Source of the DNA: Bacteriovorax sp. BAL6_X
Lineage (GTDB): Bacteria > Bdellovibrionota > Bacteriovoracia > Bacteriovoracales > Bacteriovoracaceae
NCBI RefSeq assembly: GCF_000443995.1
Contig: NZ_AUMC01000010.1
Location: 186,001 to 250,000 of the forward strand
Length of the DNA: 64,000 nt
Direction of reading: 5' to 3'
This document shows, piece after piece, positions 58,551 to 64,000 of this stretch (within the stretch, counting starts at the first letter, position 1; every line of letters starts with the position of its first letter). The position numbers were made by a program, and so were the translations under genes. The notes beneath the pieces were generated by a model. That model was not told the origin of the DNA. It did not search any database and saw nothing but the letters and a program-made list of their open reading frames with translations.

Positions 58551-59030
58551 TTATTGTGCTTTACTGACCTTATCTAAGATACCGTTAACAAAGCTCTTTG
58601 ATTCATCTTTACCATAACTTTTTACAAGATTGATATACTCGTTAATTGCTACGTTGTTTGGAGTTTCTTCAAATTTGATTTCGTATGTACCAAGACAAAG
58701 AATAGCTCTTTCAATAGCATCGACAGAGTCAAAGCTTCTTTTTAAAATATAAGTTGAAGCAGTTTCTTTGATCTCTGGGAAGTTTTTAATAACACCAGTA
58801 ATTAGCTTGTTTCCAAAGTTCTGAACACTTGGATTGATATCATTGTCATGGTGTTCTTCATCTTCTTTCATATAAGATTCTTCAAACATTTCAATATCGG
58901 CCTTTAACTTTCCAATATCATTTTTGTATTCTTCAAGCTCTGCTTTAAAGTCCTTTAAAAATAATTTGTAAATAAATTTAAAAGCAAAACGACGTGCCGC
59001 TGATTTATTGTTGAATGCTTGGTTTTTCAC
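58551..59030 (-). CDS. nusB: Transcription antitermination factor NusB
   Basis: NusB, with NusE (S10), binds boxA in rRNA leaders and prevents early termination. The 159 residues are helical with the family start AARRFAFKFIYKLF and the C-terminal AILCLGTYEIKFEETPNNV with VAINEYINLVKSYG and FVNGILDKV. A basic N-terminal stretch precedes it. It overlaps the nrdR stop by 26 bases, so the genes are coupled; nrdR-nusB is a common gene order. Confidence 0.93.
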   Translation of the reverse strand: MKNQAFNNKSAARRFAFKFIYKLFLKDFKAELEEYKNDIGKLKADIEMFEESYMKEDEEHHDNDINPSVQNFGNKLITGVIKNFPEIKETASTYILKRSFDSVDAIERAILCLGTYEIKFEETPNNVAINEYINLVKSYGKDESKSFVNGILDKVSKAQ

Positions 59031-59526
59031 TAGTTGAATCCTTATTTAATAAAAACTTTTCTTTCAAATTTCCAAATTGTCCAATGCTCTTTTGTAAACT
59101 CTCAATGAACCCATCAATATCTTTGAAGTTCCAATAAAAAGAAGCATATCTAACGTAGGCAACAGGATCTAACTCATAGAGCTTTTCCATAACAACTTCA
59201 CCAACGATCTTTGCAGGAACTTCAATGTTGTTCATTTGCGAAAGAGTCATTTCGACATCGTCAATTAATCGGTTGATTTGCGCCGTTGTTAAAGGTCTTT
59301 TTTGACAGGCCTTATTTATCCCTTTCGAAATTTTTTCGCGATTATAAGGCTCACGTCTTTTATCGTTCTTAACAAGTGCCGGTACTTGAAGTTGGAGCTT
59401 CTCATATGTCGTATAACGAAAGTCACAGTTAAGGCACGCTCTTCTTCGACGAACAGCTAGTCCATCGGAAAGGTGTCTCGAGTCAATAACTTTTGTGTTT
59501 GGTGTTTGGCAACTTGGGCAATACAT
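59005..59526 (-). CDS. nrdR: Ribonucleotide reductase repressor NrdR
   Basis: NrdR is a zinc-ribbon and ATP-cone repressor of nrd genes, sensing dATP/ATP. The start at 59526 gives the normal MYCPSC beginning and 173 residues; two further upstream Met codons in frame are less likely. The zinc ribbon has CPSC at 3-6 and CLNC near 31-34. The ATP-cone has RREPYNREKISKGINKACQK and VVMEKLYELDPVAYVRYASFYWNF, as in all NrdR. No nrd gene or matching box was recognised in the window. Confidence 0.95.
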   Translation of the reverse strand: MYCPSCQTPNTKVIDSRHLSDGLAVRRRRACLNCDFRYTTYEKLQLQVPALVKNDKRREPYNREKISKGINKACQKRPLTTAQINRLIDDVEMTLSQMNNIEVPAKIVGEVVMEKLYELDPVAYVRYASFYWNFKDIDGFIESLQKSIGQFGNLKEKFLLNKDSTSEKPSIQQ

Positions 59527-59584
59527 ATCTATTTTTAGCATATTGTGAATGCATTGCATATTCTCATTTTAAGGGTATGAATAA

Positions 59585-61168
59585 TTATTGTAGGGAAGAA
59601 ATCTGCCTAAAGTTATCTTCAAGATCTTCGAGTACCTCGATACCATCGCGATACAGCATGACAGTAAAGAACTCTTTATCTTCTCCTGTGCGCTGTGTAA
59701 CTTTATAAGGAGAAACAGCTTCTTGCTTATAGGCATAAGACTTATCCCATTTTATTTGTGGAAAAGACTCAAAGACGAGTTGCGCAAAAGAGATACGACT
59801 TATATCTGAAGGGTCCATCTTATAATCATATGGCCTGCCAATATAGCTAAGGGCCAAGACAATTCCTTGCGTTGTTTCTTGATATGAGAGTTTTCTCTTT
59901 CTGATAACTGCAAGATCATCTTGGTTATACATCGAATCGATACTTTTAATTTTAATACCTTCTCGTGTTGTCGTAATAAAATTAAGCTTCTTAGATTGAA
60001 TCTCTTTTCGATATTTAATGACGAGAGGATGCTTAGATAGGCCAAGCTTTACAATTTCATCCCAAGAGCCGATCCAAATACCAACATTATCCCAAAAGCG
60101 ATCGACAACGGCGTTATTAAAGCTATTTTTGTTATGGGTAAAGACAATATCCATTGGTTTTAATTGATAGGCTAAGTGTGCCTTCTCCGTTTTCCCAATA
60201 TAGGTAACTTGGCCACCTTTTAGATTCTCAAACTTTATGGCCTTATTAAAATATCCTACATAATAGCTCTTATCTTTTAGTGCCATTGAAGAAATAGTGT
60301 TTTGAATTGAAGGTTGAATTTCATTCCATCTCTTCTTTTTATTATAGGCTTTGATTAATTCGTTATAGACCAGTGTTTCTTCAATAAGTGGATTGATGTA
60401 ATAAGAAATTCTTGTTTTATTTTTTACCTCTTCAAAAATTTTAATATCTCGATAAATTATTGCAAGTCTAGCTAGTTTTTTGTGAGAAGGTGATTTCACA
60501 AGTTTTTGTACGAGGTGCTTATAATAATCACCTAGCTCTTTGTGTAGTGTTATATCTTTTTCATTTTTTAAGGTTTCACGAATTTTATTCTTCAAAAGTA
60601 GATGGTTTTCATAGATTGCAATATTGGCGATATACCCAACTTTTAAGGCCTTAATAATTTCACTCCCTTTATGGTCGTAAGGGTTAATAATGGCATAGTC
60701 CACATCTCGTTCATGTCTTTTAAGTTTACGATTTCCTGTGAAGTAAATTTCACGACGTTGCTCAACTTGAGTCATTTGATTAGTACGGATCTCAAAACGA
60801 GTTGTTGGATCAGTTACCCATGAAATATTTTTTAAAAATGTATTAAGTTCAGTAGTAATCTTTTGATTTGAATCAAAGTATGGAGAGATAAACTTTAAGG
60901 AGTTCTGACTTTTCTTCTTCTTGGCCTTAGCAAATTCCATACGCCATACAAGGTTTTTTTCAACAGATTCTTGTAGCTTGTATAAGTTGTCTTTGTTGAT
61001 TTCAAATTTAGACGGATTGTAATCTGTTGCCGTAGAAGCGATATAGCGAGAAACAGCGGAAGAGTATTGATCGTACGTCATTTCAATTTGATCGAGCGTT
61101 GAAGCACAAGACGACAAAAGAGTTGAAACTAAAATGGCCGAAATAAATCTTGAATGAAACTTTCTCAC
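59585..61168 (-). CDS. Large lipoprotein with degenerate permuted papain-like (YiiX/C92-type) domain
   Basis: A 527-residue lipoprotein (lipobox LLSSC, Cys near 21) with a Lys-rich helical region of about 300 residues. A C-terminal domain (about residues 340-500) resembles the NlpC/P60-related YiiX/YaeF group: LKPMDIVFTHN, DNVGIWIG and the end part YIGRPYDYKMDPS, ISFAQLVFESF. In active members the second has His (HVGIYIG) and the last has a catalytic Cys (CSELV). Here these are Asn and Phe, and the mature protein has no Cys at all except the lipid-bearing one. So it should be enzymatically inactive. The family match is by pattern. Confidence 0.65.
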   Translation of the reverse strand: MRKFHSRFISAILVSTLLSSCASTLDQIEMTYDQYSSAVSRYIASTATDYNPSKFEINKDNLYKLQESVEKNLVWRMEFAKAKKKKSQNSLKFISPYFDSNQKITTELNTFLKNISWVTDPTTRFEIRTNQMTQVEQRREIYFTGNRKLKRHERDVDYAIINPYDHKGSEIIKALKVGYIANIAIYENHLLLKNKIRETLKNEKDITLHKELGDYYKHLVQKLVKSPSHKKLARLAIIYRDIKIFEEVKNKTRISYYINPLIEETLVYNELIKAYNKKKRWNEIQPSIQNTISSMALKDKSYYVGYFNKAIKFENLKGGQVTYIGKTEKAHLAYQLKPMDIVFTHNKNSFNNAVVDRFWDNVGIWIGSWDEIVKLGLSKHPLVIKYRKEIQSKKLNFITTTREGIKIKSIDSMYNQDDLAVIRKRKLSYQETTQGIVLALSYIGRPYDYKMDPSDISRISFAQLVFESFPQIKWDKSYAYKQEAVSPYKVTQRTGEDKEFFTVMLYRDGIEVLEDLEDNFRQISSLQ

Positions 61169-61230
61169 AATATCCCCGTAAACTAAATCTCATTTAGTTA
61201 TCGGAAGATTAGTAAGATTTTATTAATATT

Positions 61231-61255
61231 GGAGGATAGCAGGAGACTATCCTCC
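61231..61255 (-). terminator. Terminator-like hairpin after glyA
   Basis: GGAGGATAG and CTATCCTCC form a perfect 9-bp stem around 7 bases, 14 bases after the glyA stop. The strand after it is AT-rich but has no clean T run, so termination may be partial. Confidence 0.5.
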
Positions 61256-61269
61256 GTAAAGTATTGAAA

Positions 61270-62520
61270 TTAATAAACAGGAAACTCTTTACAAAGTTTT
61301 TCAACTTGGCCTTTGATGTCTTTTAGCGCGGCTTGATTTTCAGCATTTTTAAGTGCCTCAACAATCCAAGTTCCAATTTGTATCATTTGTTCTACGGCCA
61401 TCCCACGAGTTGTAAGAGCTGGTGTTCCAAGACGAATACCACTTGTTACAAATGGAGACCTCTTGTCACCTGGAATCATATTCTTATTACAAGTAATCCC
61501 AGCTTCCTCTAGGGCCTTTTCAGCAACCTTTCCAGTAACACCGGCAGGATCTGTCTTCATTAGGATTAAGTGGTTGTCAGTTCCCCCTGAAACAATTTCC
61601 ATTCCAAGGTCAGTAAGCTGCTTTGCTAGTGCTTGAGCATTAGTAATAACTTGTTTTTGGTAATCCTTATATTGTGGATCAAGTGCTTCTTTGAATGAAA
61701 CTGCTTTTGCTGCAATAACATGCTCAAGAGGGCCACCTTGAATCCCTGGGAATACATTAAAGTTGATTTTTTTTGCAAGTTCTTCATCATTTGTCATGAT
61801 AATTCCACCACGTGGTCCACGTAATGTTTTGTGAGTTGTTGATGTCACAATATGGGCATGTGGAAATGGTGAAGGATGTAGGCCTGCAGCAACAAGTCCT
61901 GCAATGTGTGCCATATCTACCATTAGGTAAGCTCCAACTTCATCTGCAATTTCTCTAAACTTTGCGAAGTTGATTGTTCTTGGGTAAGCTGATGCACCAG
62001 CAACAATTACTTTTGGTTGATGCTCTTTAGCAGCTCTTCTTACATCATCGTAGTCGATCATTTCTGTTTCTGGATTTAATCCATAAAACTTCACGTCAAA
62101 ATACTTTCCTGAGAAGTTAACAGGAGAGCCATGAGTTAAGTGGCCACCTTCAGAAAGATTCATTCCAAGAATTTTATCTCCCGGAGCAATAATTGAAAAA
62201 TATGCTGCCATATTCGCACTAGAACCAGAGTGTGGTTGTACGTTGGCAAATTTACAGCCAAAAAGCTCACAAAGGCGATTGATTGCAAGTTGCTCAACTG
62301 AGTCAACAACTTCACAACCACCGTAGTAGCGCTTATTTGGCAAACCTTCTGCATACTTATTTGTCAGTACTGAACCTTGTGCTTCCATGACAGCTTTTGA
62401 TGTATAGTTCTCTGAAGCGATAAGTTCTAGGCCTTCCTCTTGTCTTGCTAATTCTTTATTTGTTAATGAGAAAATTTCCTCATCCATTTTTTCTAAACTA
62501 TTGGCGTTTTTATGAAACAT
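61270..62520 (-). CDS. glyA: Serine hydroxymethyltransferase GlyA
   Basis: GlyA converts serine and tetrahydrofolate to glycine and methylenetetrahydrofolate, which panB also uses. The ATG at 62520 (GAGG 10 bases upstream) is preferred to the TTG at 62535. The 416 residues contain [44 protein letters not shown] and the PLP-binding Lys in [17 protein letters not shown]. It follows fabF by 4 bp, in the same operon. Confidence 0.97.
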   Translation of the reverse strand: MFHKNANSLEKMDEEIFSLTNKELARQEEGLELIASENYTSKAVMEAQGSVLTNKYAEGLPNKRYYGGCEVVDSVEQLAINRLCELFGCKFANVQPHSGSSANMAAYFSIIAPGDKILGMNLSEGGHLTHGSPVNFSGKYFDVKFYGLNPETEMIDYDDVRRAAKEHQPKVIVAGASAYPRTINFAKFREIADEVGAYLMVDMAHIAGLVAAGLHPSPFPHAHIVTSTTHKTLRGPRGGIIMTNDEELAKKINFNVFPGIQGGPLEHVIAAKAVSFKEALDPQYKDYQKQVITNAQALAKQLTDLGMEIVSGGTDNHLILMKTDPAGVTGKVAEKALEEAGITCNKNMIPGDKRSPFVTSGIRLGTPALTTRGMAVEQMIQIGTWIVEALKNAENQAALKDIKGQVEKLCKEFPVY

Positions 62521-62524
62521 TCTT

Positions 62525-63784
62525 TTAGTCCTCAATTTTCTTCAATACAAGTGAAGAGTTAGTTGACCCAAAACCGAATGAGTTATTTAGGGCGTATTTA
62601 ATATCTTTCTTAACTGCAGTATTTGCAGTGTAGTTAAGATCACATTTTGGGTCTTGATTGTCTAAGTTAATTGTTGGCGGGATGATTCCGTGGTGAAGAG
62701 CAAGAGCTGTAAAAACAGTTTCAACACCACCTGCTGCACCAAGAAGGTGGCCAGTCATTGACTTTGTTGAAGATACGTTAATTTTCTTAGCGTGCTCTTC
62801 TCCAAGAACTCTTTTTATAGCACCTGTTTCAGCAACATCCCCAAGTGGAGTAGAAGTTCCATGTGCATTTACGTAATCAATATCTTCTGGCCTTATCCCA
62901 GCATCCTCGATTGCTTTCTTCATACAACCATAAGCACCGTCTCCTTCTGGATGTGGAGCAGTAATATGGTGAGCATCAGAAGTAGCTCCATGACCTACGA
63001 TCTCAGCATAGATCTTAGCACCTCTTTTTACAGCGCTGTCATAGTCTTCAAGAATTAGAACACCAGCACCTTCACCCATAACAAAACCATCACGATCTAC
63101 ATCAAATGGACGAGAAGCTTTTGTTGGCTCATCTGTACGTTTTGAGAAAGCTTTCATATTAATGAAGCCACCCATACCGAGGTTACAGATAACAGCTTCA
63201 GTACCACCTGTAATCATAAGGTCGTGACGTCCTGAGCGAATCTCCTCAACTGCATTTGAAATTGCATGACATGAAGATGCGCATGCTGAAGAAACTGTAT
63301 AGTTAACCCCCATAAAGCCGTGTCTAATGCTTAGAACACCAGAGGCCATATTTGGAATAATTGCTGGAATGAAAAAAGGTGAGATACGACGAGGCCCACG
63401 CTCAACGAATGTCTTTGCTGTGTCTTCAGTGATCGGGAAACCACCAATACCAACACCTAGGATTGCACCAACTTTGTACTTGTCAAAATCTTCTAGGTTC
63501 GCACCAGAGTCTTTTAGTGCTTCTTCTGTGGCGTGAAGTGCGAAGTGAATGAAGCGGTCATATTTCTTTGCTTCACGAGCTTCCATGATACCTTCATCAA
63601 GTTGGAAATTCTTAACTTCACCAGCAATCTTAATTGCAAGATCTGGAATAGGGAAGCTTTCAGCTTCTGAGATTCCTGATTTTCCTTCAATTAATCCATT
63701 CCAAACTTCTTGAGTGTTGTGACCTAGTCCACAAATTGTTCCAAGGCCTGTGATAACAACGCGCTTACTACTTTTGCTACTCAT
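62525..63784 (-). CDS. fabF: 3-oxoacyl-ACP synthase II FabF
   Basis: FabF elongates acyl-ACP with malonyl-ACP. The frame is open to 63892, but the ATG at 63784, with AAGGAA 7 bases upstream, gives the usual N-terminus ([15 protein letters not shown]). The 419 residues have the active-site Cys ([19 protein letters not shown]), and two His in [12 protein letters not shown] and [15 protein letters not shown]. No acyl carrier protein gene is seen within the window edge. It is the first gene of the fabF-glyA transcript. Confidence 0.96.
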   Translation of the reverse strand: MSSKSSKRVVITGLGTICGLGHNTQEVWNGLIEGKSGISEAESFPIPDLAIKIAGEVKNFQLDEGIMEAREAKKYDRFIHFALHATEEALKDSGANLEDFDKYKVGAILGVGIGGFPITEDTAKTFVERGPRRISPFFIPAIIPNMASGVLSIRHGFMGVNYTVSSACASSCHAISNAVEEIRSGRHDLMITGGTEAVICNLGMGGFINMKAFSKRTDEPTKASRPFDVDRDGFVMGEGAGVLILEDYDSAVKRGAKIYAEIVGHGATSDAHHITAPHPEGDGAYGCMKKAIEDAGIRPEDIDYVNAHGTSTPLGDVAETGAIKRVLGEEHAKKINVSSTKSMTGHLLGAAGGVETVFTALALHHGIIPPTINLDNQDPKCDLNYTANTAVKKDIKYALNNSFGFGSTNSSLVLKKIED

Positions 63785-63830
63785 GTATATTCCTTTATTT
63801 TCTTTAATACTTCTTAGTTTTTTTCCTAGT

Positions 63831-63859
63831 ATTTGATAATTTTGCAGGCATTTTGACAA
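63831..63859 (-). promoter_or_regulatory. Possible promoter of fabF-glyA
   Basis: On the minus strand TTGTCA (63854-63859), a 17-base spacer and TCAAAT (63831-63836), 47 bases before the fabF start. The -35 lies in GCCTTGTCAAA, the same 11-mer as upstream of the HU gene. No gene was seen in 63785-64000; the rest is AT-rich. Confidence 0.3.
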
Positions 63860-64000
63860 GGCGTAGAGGGTCTTAATTTTTACGCTTTTCAAGGATTACT
63901 GTTTAATACTTAACGCAATTTCAGTAAGTTGAACATATTATTCATTTTAAGCATTAATAACTTAATATTTTTAGAGACTTATACGATAAGACTGCCATGA

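Noticed and set aside
59526-59580. NrdR box before nrdR
   Set aside because: The partly palindromic AT-rich bases there do not match the known box pattern well enough.

Overview
This window looks like a chromosomal segment of a low-GC predatory bacterium of the Bdellovibrionota, most likely order Bacteriovoracales (Halobacteriovorax/Bacteriovorax type). The reasons are AT-rich third codon positions, a Gram-negative envelope gene set (lpx genes, bamA, skp, lol genes), the long fliL-to-fliA flagellar operon, and many lipoproteins and secreted proteins of no familiar family. This placement is inferred from gene content; no rRNA gene lies in the window. No tRNA, rRNA, CRISPR array, prophage or insertion sequence was recognised.

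Layout. 1-13.5 kb: a 5'-truncated murJ, a DUF507-like gene, a membrane-anchored protein whose 3' end appears to have been altered by a small inverted-repeat element, a large Gly/Asn-rich secreted protein, uvrC, small zinc-ribbon proteins, a uracil-DNA-glycosylase-like protein, a SpoIID-type peptidoglycan protein, lipoproteins, a DsbA-like thioredoxin and HU. 13.7-25.2 kb: one flagellar operon, fliL-fliM-fliN-fliO-fliP-fliQ-fliR-flhB-flhA-flhF-flhG-fliA, behind a good sigma70 promoter. The FlhF here has lost the GTPase motifs, while its partner FlhG keeps them. A receptor-like coiled-coil protein follows fliA behind a sigma28-like site. 27.7-29.2 kb, minus strand: mazG-coaE.

29.3-45.5 kb: an envelope-assembly run, ybeY, prfB (with a programmed +1 frameshift), a LolC/E-type permease, lolD, bamA, skp, lpxD, fabZ, lpxA, a GnnA-like oxidoreductase, lpxB, lpxK, a DUF3108 lipoprotein and a glycosyltransferase, then rpsA from its own promoter. 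Together these genes make lipid A, export lipoproteins and insert outer-membrane proteins. The GnnA-like gene between lpxA and lpxB suggests a diamino-sugar lipid A. A hairpin-rich intergenic island with two 30-bp repeats follows rpsA.

45.9-64 kb: a lone prepilin, a pseudo-receiver, a 29-residue membrane microprotein, a parvulin, hflX, a pantothenate/CoA cluster (panC, coaBC, coaX, panB and a reductoisomerase-like gene that may supply ketopantoate reductase), a class IV aminotransferase, yacG, an inositol-phosphatase-family gene, a HEAT-repeat protein, nusB, nrdR, a large lipoprotein that looks like an inactive permuted papain-fold protein, glyA and fabF.

The most unusual items are the GTPase-less FlhF, the reductoisomerase-like gene in the pantothenate cluster, the cysteine-less papain-fold lipoprotein, the post-rpsA hairpin island and the inverted-repeat element at 2103-2322.
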